Below, one piece after another: positions 35,160 through 48,219 of a stretch of 64,000 nt of DNA (positions are counted from its first letter, which is position 1; every line of letters begins with the position of its first letter). Source of the stretch: Fimbriimonadaceae bacterium (GTDB lineage Bacteria; Armatimonadota; Fimbriimonadia; Fimbriimonadales; Fimbriimonadaceae); the NCBI GenBank assembly GCA_026129685.1, contig JAHCHO010000006.1:1-64000 (forward strand), in the 5' to 3' direction. The position numbers and the translations under genes were made by a program. The notes beneath the pieces were generated by a model that saw nothing but the letters and a program-made list of their open reading frames with translations, searched no databases and had not been told where the DNA came from.

Positions 35160-36221
35160 GAGGAACCTATGCATTCCGGTCTGTTGCTTTTGCTTCTGGG
35201 CACCCTCCAGATTCCGGAGGACGCATCGGCGGCTCGCGGTGTCCTCGTGCGCCTCATGCGAAGCCTCGACGGCCTTCCGGTTCGGCACGATCAGGTCTTC
35301 TACACGATCCCGGAGTCCCCCTTCTACGCGGGAGGAACGACCGTTCGGTACTACGGCTTCTATCCGTTCACGGTCCGCATTCGCAGTTCAACCGGGACCC
35401 TGTATGGAATACAGGTCGATCGGTACCCTCGTCCCGAGGGCTTTGACCGGACCACCGCCGAGCCCGTGCCCGACGCAGACCTGAAGGCGATCGCCCTCCA
35501 CCTGACCCGAGAGTGCGTCCGCTTCCCCGAACGCTTGGAGGTGTCCGAGCTCCAGGTCAACGGGGAACGCGTGGATGTTAACCTCCGTCCGATGATTGGT
35601 GAGTACGAAGTATCTCGGACCATGTCCCTGATTGACGTGACGCTCGACCGGTTCTCCGGGCACCCAACCACCCTGCGCCTCCGTGAGCCTGCCGACCGCG
35701 TCACCGAACCCCGCTTCTCGACCCCCCGCCACAGTCGGTCGCTCTACGAGGAACGCGGTTTCGCCTCTCTTGCCAGCCTTGGCGCGTTCTCCGAGGGGCG
35801 ACTCGAGCGAAGCGGCCTCTTTTGGTGGCGACCGAGCTCCGTCGGGCGCGTCCACGAGGTGCCGCCCGAGTTGGAGCAGGTCGGCGCCGAAAACAAACTG
35901 ATCCTGTGCCACGCCCTTTACGTCCTGGGGCGGAGCACGGGAACAATCCGCCGACGCATCGGCGCCCACATCCTGGTGGACGCCACCACCGCCAAAACCC
36001 TTGCGATTCTCATCGAGCCGAGGAGCGTGGTGGGACCCGACGAGGCGGGTCGTGACCCAGTACTTGATCCCAAGGGCCGCCTTGTCACCCCCCTAGGACG
36101 ACTCGCCCGAACCCTCACCTCCGCTCCCGACGAGGACGGACGGGCGTACCCGATCGACGCCCAATGGATTGGCAAGAACGGCGATCTCGTCGCGGTCTCG
36201 CTTGACGCGTCGGGCAGGTAC

Positions 36222-39407
<3,186 letters not shown>

Positions 39408-39570
39408 GATGCCGTAGGGGTTTCGGCGCCGATGGCACGAAGTCCTGCCAATCGATTCGTCGAGGGCGCCGATCCTGTGTCCGCCGTTAAGCACAACGAC
39501 GACTCTTCACGCGCTGGCGCAACCGCCGAAGCAAGGTCAACCTTGGGCCGCGAACCGTCCCAGACAACGC

Positions 39571-39600
39571 GGCCCCCGGCGCGAACACGCGCCGGGGGCC
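39571..39600. terminator. Strong hairpin after the lipoprotein gene
   Basis: A perfect 13-bp GC-rich stem (39571-39583 with 39588-39600, AACA loop) lies about 20 bases after the lipoprotein stop and upstream of the BNR gene. There is no T-run, but position suggests termination of the prepilin-lipoprotein unit. Confidence 0.55.
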
Positions 39601-39620
39601 GTCGTCGCTCGGCAGACCGC

Positions 39621-39760
39621 TTACTTGTCGCCAGGCGGGGTCGGCATACCTTCTCGACCCGCCGGAGGCTTGTCGTCGCCCTTCGGAATCTGGGCGTCGC
39701 CACACCCCACCAGCGCCGAGCATCCGCCGATCAGGACCACCAAAGCGAGCAGGCCCGAGA

Positions 39761-39776
<16 letters not shown>
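39621..39776 (-). CDS. Small lipoprotein paired with a prepilin gene
   Basis: A 51-residue frame from GTG 39776 begins [19 protein letters not shown], a lipoprotein signal with a lipobox-like LIGGC, followed by a short Pro/Gly/Asp-rich tail ending MPTPPGDK. It overlaps the end of the prepilin gene by 16 bases, and a gggggaaa stretch precedes the GTG. A second small lipoprotein with a similar proline-rich tail follows the other prepilin gene at 54.5 kb, which supports that this short gene is real. Confidence 0.6.
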
Positions 39777-40552
<776 letters not shown>

Positions 40553-40708
40553 AGAAAGCCTCGTTGCGACTCGGGGAACCCTCTCCTCCCCACGCCAATT
40601 ATACGTGAGGCCGCGTACGTCTGACACCCTAATCCGTGGGAACATGACCGCCCACGCCGTGCCGTAACCCAAGGCCGCTTCCCGGGACGACGGGTACCCT
40701 CCCCGAGC

Positions 40709-41956
40709 GTGAGAGTCCTCGTCTATGGCTCCGGAGGTCGCGAGCATGCGCTCGCCTGGAAAGTCGCCCAAGAGGCCGAAGTCGTGGTCATTCCCGGCAA
40801 CCCCGGGATCGCCGCCGACGCCGAGTGCGTGCCCCTTCCCGAAGGGGGATTCCAGGGCGTTGCGGACCTGTGCCGGAGCCGGGACATCGACCTCGTCGTG
40901 GTCGGCCCGGAAAACCCGCTCATCGAGGGACTCGCCGACGTCTTGCGCGCCCAGGGGTGCCGCGTGTACGGCCCCGGGGCGGAAGGCGCGCGCCTCGAAG
41001 GGTCCAAGGCGCGTTCTAAGGAACTGATGGCGAGCGCGGGTGTGCCGACCGCCGAGTTTGAGTCCTTCAACGATCCTTCGGCCGCTCGGGAATATGCGGA
41101 ACGATGCTTCGACGGTGGCGCGCCCGTCGTCGTCAAAGCCAGTGGCGCCGCCCTCGGCAAGGGCGTCATCGTGTGCCGATCGCTGGCGGAGGCCCATGAG
41201 TGGATCGACCGCCTGATGGTTCGGCGCGAGATGGGCGACGCCGGATCGACCCTCGTCCTCGAACGCCGTCTCGTTGGCCGCGAGTTCAGCCTTCTCACTA
41301 TTTGCTCCGAAACCGGCCACCATTCCCTGCCCCTTGCACAGGATTACAAACGGGTCGGCGAGGGAGACACCGGGCCGAACACCGGGGGAATGGGCGCGAT
41401 CTCGCCCGTCGATTGGGTTTCTCCCGATACCGTTCGCGAAGTCGAGGACCGCATGGTTACCCCGATCCTCGCCGAACTTGCCCGACGAGGAGTTCCCTTC
41501 CGCGGCACCCTCTTCACGGGCGTGATGGTCGAGGACGGAATCCCGTACTGCCTTGAGTACAACGTTCGCTTCGGCGACCCGGAGGCGCAGTGCCTATTCC
41601 CCATCTTGGGCAGCGGGTTCGTCGACGCGCTCAACGCGGCGGCCGCGGGCGAGCCGGTGCCCCCGGTGGAGCGTCTTCCGGCCGCCTCCTGCACCGTCGT
41701 GATCGCGAGCCCCGGTTACCCTGGGGAATACGCAAAGGGGTTGCCCATCCTCGTCGGCAATCCGGATCGGCACGTCAAAGTGTTCCACGCTGGAACCCGG
41801 CTCGAGAACGGAAGGCTGCTGACAAGCGGGGGCCGGGTCGCGGCGGTGACGGCAACTGGACCGACCCTCCCCGATGCCCGAACCCTCGCCTACGAGAACG
41901 TTGAACGGTTCGTCTTCGAAGGGGCGTACTATCGGCGCGACATCGGCCTTGAATGA
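40709..41956 (+). CDS. purD: Phosphoribosylamine-glycine ligase
   Basis: PurD makes glycinamide ribonucleotide, the second step of purine synthesis. The 415-residue ATP-grasp protein begins [20 protein letters not shown] and keeps the family segments [19 protein letters not shown], [20 protein letters not shown] (here YGPGAEGA), [14 protein letters not shown] and [18 protein letters not shown]. It starts at GTG 40709. It stands alone on the plus strand and converges on the 161-residue protein gene with 6 bases between stops. Confidence 0.97.
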   Translation: MRVLVYGSGGREHALAWKVAQEAEVVVIPGNPGIAADAECVPLPEGGFQGVADLCRSRDIDLVVVGPENPLIEGLADVLRAQGCRVYGPGAEGARLEGSKARSKELMASAGVPTAEFESFNDPSAAREYAERCFDGGAPVVVKASGAALGKGVIVCRSLAEAHEWIDRLMVRREMGDAGSTLVLERRLVGREFSLLTICSETGHHSLPLAQDYKRVGEGDTGPNTGGMGAISPVDWVSPDTVREVEDRMVTPILAELARRGVPFRGTLFTGVMVEDGIPYCLEYNVRFGDPEAQCLFPILGSGFVDALNAAAAGEPVPPVERLPAASCTVVIASPGYPGEYAKGLPILVGNPDRHVKVFHAGTRLENGRLLTSGGRVAAVTATGPTLPDARTLAYENVERFVFEGAYYRRDIGLE

Positions 41957-41962
41957 ACCGGC

Positions 41963-42448
41963 TCAGGCCCGTTTCCGTGTCGAGACGCCTTGCTCCAGCA
42001 CAAACTCTGGAGAGGCGTCGATCGCCGGGTTCTGCGCCGCCCGGTTCAGCATCGAGCAGAACTCGTGGGGATGGTCCGGTAGAAGCCGCAGCGACACGCT
42101 GCCCGCCGCGTCCGTTCGGAAGCACTCAAGGCAGAACTCGAGTTCGAGCCACGCCGAATCGGTAACCCGGCACTCCAAGCACCGTAGCCCCGGATCGGTG
42201 ACCCCAAGGTCCACCATCGGCCGACGTCCGACGCCGACCAGGAACCGCTCTTTGGTCGCCACCAGGTAACCCGCGGCGAGCGACACCTTGACCGACGAGT
42301 AGCGGCCCGGCGCGCGAACGTCCCGCAAAGTGATTCGCATCGGAACCCCCTCCTCCCGAAACAGGGAACCCTCCGCATCGATCTGCTCTGCCAAACGCCT
42401 CGGAATCCGGCCGAGGCGAAACAGACGGTAGAACCAACTCGTCGCCAC
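41963..42448 (-). CDS. Uncharacterised protein following the mannanase
   Basis: A 161-residue protein from GTG 42448, preceded by a strong ggaggtagca ribosome site that overlaps the mannanase stop. It starts VATSWFYRLFRLGRIPRRLA and then has a beta-rich core (RITLRDVRAPGRYSSVKVSL, LVGVGRRPMVDLGV) with three cysteines in LRCLECR and CLECF. The CLEC-type pairs could bind a metal. No signal peptide or membrane helix. Function unknown; cotranscribed with the GH26 gene. Confidence 0.7.
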   Translation of the reverse strand: MATSWFYRLFRLGRIPRRLAEQIDAEGSLFREEGVPMRITLRDVRAPGRYSSVKVSLAAGYLVATKERFLVGVGRRPMVDLGVTDPGLRCLECRVTDSAWLELEFCLECFRTDAAGSVSLRLLPDHPHEFCSMLNRAAQNPAIDASPEFVLEQGVSTRKRA

Positions 42449-42450
42449 TG

Positions 42451-43830
42451 CTACCTCCCTCCGAGGTTGCCGACCTTCTTCGCCCCGTACAACCGTCGGA
42501 GTTCGTCGTCCTTGACCGACGATGCCCCCAACGAACCAGTCCACGAGACGAAGTAAGACCATCTGACCCCGAACCGGAACATGCGTTCCACATCGGGCAC
42601 CCCACCCACTTCGGTCAGGGCGATCAACTTCTTGCCATCGTAAGCCCTGAGGAGCGTCTCCCAAGTTCCGCTGAGGGCGTCGCGCCGATCGGACGGGTAG
42701 AGGTCGACTCCCACGACGTCCACGTACTTGTCACCGGGATACCAGTCGGGCTTGATCCCGGTGTGCACCCAGATCAGGTTATGAAGCCCGTGCCTCCCGT
42801 GGAGTCGGTCGAACATCAGACGCCAGAGGGCCTTGTAGGTTCCCGGACCTTTGGCGCCCCACCAGAACCAGCCGCCCTCCGCCTCGTGCAAGGGTCGCCA
42901 CAAGACGGGGATTCCCGCCCGGTCCAGCTTCATAAGTTCCGTTGCGATCGCGTCGATGTCGCGCAGGATCAGCCGGTAGTCCTCGCCCTTCGGATCGGCC
43001 AAAGCACGGGCGGCGTCGAAAGTGGTGGCGTTCGCGTAGAAGCCCTTGTACCAACGCGCGTCCACCTTGTTGCCGTTGGCGTCGGTGATCTCCTTGTCGA
43101 GGAGGTCCTTCGGGGCGTTCCAATGCCACGAAAGGGTGAGAATCTGGCCCGTTTTGGCGCGCTTGATCCAACCTTCGGTCGCTCCCTTCGGGTCCGCCCC
43201 ATGCTCGATGCGCGACGGCGAATACTCGATGAGGTCACTGCCGTAGATCGCGGGCACCAACCGGGTCACCTTCTTGATGTGGTCGGTGTCTCGGAGGTCG
43301 TACTGCCCGCTCAGGGTCTTTGCGCCGTAGGTCCTTCGCAACCGCGCAAAGAGTTCACGGGCCGGGGTCGAAGCGTGCCGGTCGGCGAGGTGTGCGGGCA
43401 CGGGTCTTGGCACGGGAGTGGGAGCGGCCGGTCGAAACTCGAACCGGTCCACGTCGAACCAGCCCCAACCCTTTTCGAGAGCGACCTCGTTGACCCCGTT
43501 CCTCAGCTCGACCTTGCCCGCCGATTGGCTCCGCCACCCATTGGACGGCTCAAACATCCCGGAGGCGATAACACCGTTCACGCTTAGGCCGAAACCCTTC
43601 TCGCTCTCGGCGGCGTACCGGATTTGGGCCTCGTACAATCCGGCCCGCGCCTCGAACCGCACGACGACCCGGTCGCCCTCCTGACTAAAGTTGGTGACGT
43701 ATCCTCTGCCCGAATACCCGGAGCGGTTTGCCGACACTTGTGTCCCGACCAGCGTGCCCTCCTCCGCCTCGACCAGAATCGCGGCCCGAGCCGGAAGCTG
43801 GGCCACCGCCAAAAGCATCAGGGACGTCAT
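42451..43830 (-). CDS. GH26 endo-beta-1,4-mannanase with N-terminal carbohydrate-binding module
   Basis: The 459-residue secreted enzyme has a signal peptide (MTSLMLLAVAQLPARA), a CBM35/CBM6-like sandwich (residues 18-130, ILVEAEEGTLVGTQVSANRS and GWFDVDRFEF) and a GH26 TIM barrel. The acid/base glutamate is E316 in PLHEAEGGWFWWG and the nucleophile is E407 in ALTEVGGVP, the normal family spacing. It should cut beta-mannan or glucomannan outside the cell. A small unknown protein follows 2 bases downstream. Confidence 0.92.
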   Translation of the reverse strand: MTSLMLLAVAQLPARAAILVEAEEGTLVGTQVSANRSGYSGRGYVTNFSQEGDRVVVRFEARAGLYEAQIRYAAESEKGFGLSVNGVIASGMFEPSNGWRSQSAGKVELRNGVNEVALEKGWGWFDVDRFEFRPAAPTPVPRPVPAHLADRHASTPARELFARLRRTYGAKTLSGQYDLRDTDHIKKVTRLVPAIYGSDLIEYSPSRIEHGADPKGATEGWIKRAKTGQILTLSWHWNAPKDLLDKEITDANGNKVDARWYKGFYANATTFDAARALADPKGEDYRLILRDIDAIATELMKLDRAGIPVLWRPLHEAEGGWFWWGAKGPGTYKALWRLMFDRLHGRHGLHNLIWVHTGIKPDWYPGDKYVDVVGVDLYPSDRRDALSGTWETLLRAYDGKKLIALTEVGGVPDVERMFRFGVRWSYFVSWTGSLGASSVKDDELRRLYGAKKVGNLGGR

Positions 43831-43864
43831 CGTCCCCGATGCTATCTCAGGTTCGGCGCGACCC

Positions 43865-44509
43865 TCAGGACCTTCGCCGACGCATCAGCCAAGGCAGAGC
43901 GAGCCCGACCATCGCGAGGGTCGCAGGCTCCGGCACGGCCTCGAACGTGAAGTCGTCCCCGACCCAATGTCCCGAGTCGGTGCCGAGTTCCCGGCGATCG
44001 ATCCGGTAGCCCGCGATGCCGCTGAGCGACCCGAAAGCCGCCGAGGTGTCGAAGAAGGCGAGCGGTTCCGGCTGGCCCGCCGTGTTGTCCGGCAGGTCGA
44101 AGCTCGCCGAACCCAGGTCGCCGCTCGCGCCGAACGCCGTCACCGTAACCTGGTCGGCGCCGGCCCCAAAGCCGTAGTATTCGTTCTGTCCGAACCAAGC
44201 CCCCAAGAGCCGACGCGAGGTCGCGATCGTCACCCCGTTGAGCCCGTCCTGGTTCGACACGAAGTAGCTGCCCGAGTTGGGCAACCCGAACAGAGGACCG
44301 CTCGGCGGGTCCACCCGGTACTGATTCCCCACCACCGTGAAGCCGGTCCAAGCCATACCCCGGTACACGTTCGAGTCGCCGTTGGCGAAGAACAACCCGG
44401 TCGCGCCGTCGAGCGGAGGCGGAGACGCCAAGTCCTCGAACGTGACGACCTCTTGGGCGATGGCGGAAACCGCAACCGTGAACACGGCCGCAAAGGCAAG
44501 ACGCTTCAT
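43865..44509 (-). CDS. PEP-CTERM sorting-domain protein
   Basis: The 214-residue exported protein has a signal peptide (MKRLAFAAVFTVAVSAIAQ), a beta-sandwich core with EVVTFEDLASPPPLDGATGL at its N-terminus, typical of PEP-CTERM proteins, and a C-terminal VPEPATLAMVGLALPWL followed by MRRRRS. It should be anchored and then processed by an exosortase. The gene ends 35 bases before the mannanase start on the same strand, so cotranscription of the two is likely. Confidence 0.85.
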   Translation of the reverse strand: MKRLAFAAVFTVAVSAIAQEVVTFEDLASPPPLDGATGLFFANGDSNVYRGMAWTGFTVVGNQYRVDPPSGPLFGLPNSGSYFVSNQDGLNGVTIATSRRLLGAWFGQNEYYGFGAGADQVTVTAFGASGDLGSASFDLPDNTAGQPEPLAFFDTSAAFGSLSGIAGYRIDRRELGTDSGHWVGDDFTFEAVPEPATLAMVGLALPWLMRRRRS

Positions 44510-44635
44510 TCTCTATCCTCCGACGCCTCGTTGGGCGTCACCAACCGAGTCCATCCTATCACGGAGTCGGCGGATTGCCAAGTGAAGGCGCAAAACCCGG
44601 TGAGATCTGCGCCACTCCGACCGGTTCCGGCCGGA

Positions 44636-44815
44636 TCAGGCTTCGATGTCGATCAGCTGTCCCTTCCCCTCCAACTCGTTGGCGATGCGCTCGGCCTGCG
44701 CCTTCTGTGCGTCGAGCGATGCCTTGAGCATCCGCAACTGGACGGATGCGCGGACGTTGGCAACCGGAGCGGATTCGCGGGACGTGGCCGGGGTTGGGTT
44801 CGCGTCGATGCGCAT
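44636..44815 (-). CDS. YjfB-like small putative motility protein
   Basis: The 59-residue protein from ATG 44815 (MRIDANPTPATSRESAPVAN) ends in one amphipathic helix, VQLRMLKASLDAQKAQAERI followed by ANELEGKGQLIDIEA. The pattern SVQLRMLKxSLDAQKxQ is that of the YjfB/putative motility protein family. The role of this family is not established. An in-frame start 17 codons upstream is less likely. It is divergent from the M14 carboxypeptidase. Confidence 0.65.
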   Translation of the reverse strand: MRIDANPTPATSRESAPVANVRASVQLRMLKASLDAQKAQAERIANELEGKGQLIDIEA

Positions 44816-44947
44816 ACCGGTACAAACATCGGGTTTGGCGTGTGCAAACTGGAGGACCCGGACCATCCTCCCCAGTTCGTACTAGTCGAAGGACCACCCG
44901 TGGGACCTCGTCCCGACGTCAAGCGAGAGCATGGGTAGGCTTCCGCC

Positions 44948-46654
44948 ATGCCCGAGGTCCGGTTCGATCGCTACTACAACCACGCCGAGATCGCCGCCAT
45001 TCTCGAAGGGTACGGTCGGGAGTTCCCCGACCTCTTCCGCTTCGAGAGCATCGGGAAGTCGTTCGAGGGACGCGACATTTGGCTCGCGACGATCACCAAC
45101 CGGAACACGGGCGACCATGCTGACAAACCCGCCTTCTACTGTGACGGCAACATCCACGCGAGCGAACTCAGCGCCTCGACGGCGGTGCTGCACCTGCTCC
45201 ACAAGTTGCTCCATGGGCACGGCGCCAACCCTTCGATCACCCGCCTCCTAGACACCCGAACGATGTACCTGGTTCCCCGGCTGAACCCGGACGGAGCCGA
45301 ATGGGCGCTCGAGACCCCGCCGCGCATCGTCCGCAGCTCGACCCGGCCCTACCCCTACGAGGAAGAGGACCCTTACGGCTTGGAGCGTCAAGACTTGGAC
45401 GGCGACGGACGAATCCTCAGCATGCGCGTCCCCGATCCCAACGGCCCCTGGAAGGTGAGCGAGACCGAACCGCGACTTCTCGAGCGCCGCAAGCCCGGCG
45501 AATCCGGCGGAACCTACTACCGCCTCCTCGCTGAGGGACGGTTTCACCACTACGACGGCATGACCATGCGCGGCCGCAAGGTCAAGGAAGGGCTGGACCT
45601 CAACCGCAACTACCCCAGCGCGTGGCGACTCGAGTCCGAGCAATCGGGTGCGGGCGACTTTCCCACCTCCGAGCCCGAGGTTCGCGCCGGCGTCCAAGCC
45701 CTCATCGATCGGCCCAACGTATGCGGCGCCGTCGTGTTCCACACCTTCAGCGGCGTGAACCTGCGCGTCCCAAGCCGCTATCCGGACGATGAGATGGCGC
45801 CCGAGGACCTCTGGGTGTTCAAGGAGTTCGGCGCCATGGGTGAGAAGACCACCGGGTACCCCGCCATTAGCGTCTGGCACGATTTCAAATACCACCCCAA
45901 AGAGGTCATCACCGGCGACTTCGACGATTGGGCGTACGAGCATCGCGGCGTCTTCGCCTGGACCACCGAGATCTGGTCGCCACAACGCCAGGCGGGGATC
46001 ACCGACTACAAGTACATCGACTGGTTCCGAGAGCACCCCTTCGCGGACGATAGGAAGCTCCTGAAGTGGTCGGACGAGAAGCTTGGCGGTAAGGGCTATG
46101 TGGACTGGTATCCCTTCGAGCACCCGCAACTGGGCGCGGTCGAACTTGGAGGATGGGACGGCATCTACGCCTTTCGCAATCCGCCGTCCGACTACCTCGA
46201 GGCGGAGGTCGCCCCCCTGGGCGACTGGGTTATCGAGATGGCGCTCTGCACCCCGCGCCTCGTTCTGAGGGAAACCCGGGTGGAAGCGATCGAGTCCGGG
46301 GTGTTCCGCATCCGGTTCGCCGTCCAGAACGAGGGCTGGCTCCCGACCAACGTCACCAAGTTGGCCGCAAAGAAAGGCCTCGTGCGCGGAGTCGTCGGCG
46401 AGATCGCGCGCGACGGCTGGTCACCGGGCGGAGCCGGTTCTGCCGCCCCCGACTGGCTGGTAGCCGGCGCCCTGCGTGAACAGGGTCCGCAACTCGTTGG
46501 TTGGAGCCACGTCGCGACCTCCGGCTTCGGCTGGCACAACGACCCCACCGATGACGTGCGCGTGTTCGACTGGGTCGTGCGCGGCTCCGGACGCTACGAC
46601 TTGGTCGCACGCCACGATCGTGCGGGCGTGGTCCGGGCGAAGGTCGAGGTGTGA
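44948..46654 (+). CDS. M14 family zinc carboxypeptidase
   Basis: The 568-residue protein is a metallocarboxypeptidase. Zinc ligands are H70 and E73 in GNIHASELS and H265 in VVFHTFSG; the catalytic glutamate is E341 in AWTTEIWSP. LDLNRNYP supplies the substrate-binding Asn-Arg. The C-terminal part from about 430 (EAIESGVFRIRFAVQNEGWL) is a beta-sandwich of the kind often found after M14 domains. No clear signal peptide is present at ATG 44948. It likely trims peptides for nutrition. Confidence 0.9.
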   Translation: MPEVRFDRYYNHAEIAAILEGYGREFPDLFRFESIGKSFEGRDIWLATITNRNTGDHADKPAFYCDGNIHASELSASTAVLHLLHKLLHGHGANPSITRLLDTRTMYLVPRLNPDGAEWALETPPRIVRSSTRPYPYEEEDPYGLERQDLDGDGRILSMRVPDPNGPWKVSETEPRLLERRKPGESGGTYYRLLAEGRFHHYDGMTMRGRKVKEGLDLNRNYPSAWRLESEQSGAGDFPTSEPEVRAGVQALIDRPNVCGAVVFHTFSGVNLRVPSRYPDDEMAPEDLWVFKEFGAMGEKTTGYPAISVWHDFKYHPKEVITGDFDDWAYEHRGVFAWTTEIWSPQRQAGITDYKYIDWFREHPFADDRKLLKWSDEKLGGKGYVDWYPFEHPQLGAVELGGWDGIYAFRNPPSDYLEAEVAPLGDWVIEMALCTPRLVLRETRVEAIESGVFRIRFAVQNEGWLPTNVTKLAAKKGLVRGVVGEIARDGWSPGGAGSAAPDWLVAGALREQGPQLVGWSHVATSGFGWHNDPTDDVRVFDWVVRGSGRYDLVARHDRAGVVRAKVEV

Positions 46655-46954
46655 TCAGCGGCCGTACGCGAACGCCGCCCCGAGCAATCCCAAGTAGGCC
46701 AGCGACGCGAGCCTACAGGCTCGCATGACCGCCGGCCGGTCCAGCCGGGCGTGTCGAGCCAGGATCGCCGCCGCGATCAGAAGCGTCGCGAACTTCGCCG
46801 CCGCGAAGACGACCTCACCGGAAGCCAGCAAGGGCCGCATCAGCGGATTGACCTCGACGATCAGCCCGTTCGCGTGGAGCCACACCGTCATCCCGAGATC
46901 GAACAGCCCGATCGCGAGAAGCACCGTGAAACTGCTGGGCAAGGTGATCCGCAC
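46655..46954 (-). CDS. Small DUF5658-like membrane protein
   Basis: A 99-residue protein from GTG 46954 with three predicted membrane helices: FTVLLAIGLFDLGMTVWL, VVFAAAKFATLLIAAAIL and LASLAYLGLLGAAFAY. The pattern LIGLFDxxMTxWLxxNGxxExNPLM is that of DUF5658 integral membrane proteins. Function unknown. Its 5' part overlaps the 3' end of the D-Ala-D-Ala carboxypeptidase gene by 140 bases on the same strand, and its stop directly abuts the M14 stop. Confidence 0.7.
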   Translation of the reverse strand: MRITLPSSFTVLLAIGLFDLGMTVWLHANGLIVEVNPLMRPLLASGEVVFAAAKFATLLIAAAILARHARLDRPAVMRACRLASLAYLGLLGAAFAYGR

Positions 46955-48209
46955 GGCTCCAGAGTAGCGATCCCCCGTCCTCTTGCCATGTCCCTTTTTC
47001 CAGGTCCCCGATCAGGCGATCCTGCACCTCGCGTGCCTTGGCGGCCGAACACCCGTAGTGGTTCATGACGATGGACACGACGTAGCCTTTGCCGTCCGCC
47101 CCGGTGACGAACCCGCTCAGCGCCGAAACCATGTCCAAGGTGCCCGTCTTCCCCTGGAACCGGCTCCCCTGCAGTCGATTCGTCAGCGTGCCCTTCCCGG
47201 GCGCCGCCATGCCCTCGCGGTACTTCGAACCCCAGGGCTGGCGGGCGGTCCACTCCAGCAGTCCGACGAGCGCGCGCGACGTGACCAGGTTGTGCCGGCT
47301 CATTCCGCTCCCGTCCTGGGGCGACAGGTCGTTCGGGTCCAGGCCCGCCACTTCCGTCAAGAACGTCTTCAGCCGCTTTGCCGCTTCAGCGTAAGACCCC
47401 GTCCCCGCCGCCAGTAGCAGGAGATGCTCCGCAATCTGGTTGTCGCTCTTCACCAGGCATTCCGAGACGATTTCGCGCAAGGGCGGGCTCTCCAGAACGA
47501 GGTCCGGCCCCCGGCTCGGTACCTCGGTGACGAGCGTCATCGCCCCGCCTCCGAGGACGGTCGCCGCCGCCCGATCAGGCTCGTGCAACGCCAGGGTGTC
47601 GAGACGCGTCTTTGTCCGGGGCCACTGGCCCCGCACGATCGCCGTCTGCCGGAAGACGTCGAATTCCACCTTCGGCCCCCCGGGTGCGCCGAACCACTTT
47701 GCCGTCGCCCCGTAGCTCTCGGGCACGAAGAAGAGCCTTCCCGCATCCCCCCAAAGCTCGAACGAAGAACGATCCACCGTGAACGCGGTCACCGGCGCAG
47801 CGTACTTGTTCGCCAGGTCGTCCCACTCCCACGATGGCGGGGTGAGAGGTCGGTACGCTTGCCGCACCGCCACCGCCACCCTTCCCTTCAACCCCAGACG
47901 CTGCCGGGCCTCCAGCAGCCGAGCGTGCGTCATCGTGGGATCACCCTCAGAGTCGACGACGACCCGTCCCTTCTCCTTCCACAGACGGGTCTTCAAGGTC
48001 CGATCGGCGCCGAGCACGTGCATCGCAAACGTGGTCGAAAGCAGCTTCTGGTTGCTTGCCGGCACGACCCGCAGGTCCGGGCTGCGAGCATAGACCACCT
48101 CTCCGCCGAGTTCCTTCACCACAACCCCGACCACCGCGCCCTTCATCTCCGGGCCGGCGAGAATGGCGTCGAAGGAACTCGCGAGCGTCACAACCAGGAG
48201 CGGCCACAC
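46815..48209 (-). CDS. dacB: D-alanyl-D-alanine carboxypeptidase/endopeptidase (PBP4, S13 family)
   Basis: The 464-residue exported protein has a signal peptide (VWPLLVVTLASSFDAILA) and the three penicillin-binding motifs: S52-x-x-K55 (PASNQKLL), SDN (VKSDNQIAEH) and KTG (FQGKTGTLDMVS). It trims peptidoglycan stem peptides or crosslinks. GTG 48209 starts at the signal peptide. The C-terminal 50 residues after NHYGCSAAKAREVQDRLIG run into the DUF5658 gene in another frame and are poorly conserved in character, so the true end may be earlier (a lost stop or a sequence error). Confidence 0.85.
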   Translation of the reverse strand: MWPLLVVTLASSFDAILAGPEMKGAVVGVVVKELGGEVVYARSPDLRVVPASNQKLLSTTFAMHVLGADRTLKTRLWKEKGRVVVDSEGDPTMTHARLLEARQRLGLKGRVAVAVRQAYRPLTPPSWEWDDLANKYAAPVTAFTVDRSSFELWGDAGRLFFVPESYGATAKWFGAPGGPKVEFDVFRQTAIVRGQWPRTKTRLDTLALHEPDRAAATVLGGGAMTLVTEVPSRGPDLVLESPPLREIVSECLVKSDNQIAEHLLLLAAGTGSYAEAAKRLKTFLTEVAGLDPNDLSPQDGSGMSRHNLVTSRALVGLLEWTARQPWGSKYREGMAAPGKGTLTNRLQGSRFQGKTGTLDMVSALSGFVTGADGKGYVVSIVMNHYGCSAAKAREVQDRLIGDLEKGTWQEDGGSLLWSRADHLAQQFHGASRDRAVRSRDDGVAPRERADRRGQSADAALAGFR

Positions 48210-48219
48210 GCCGCCGACC

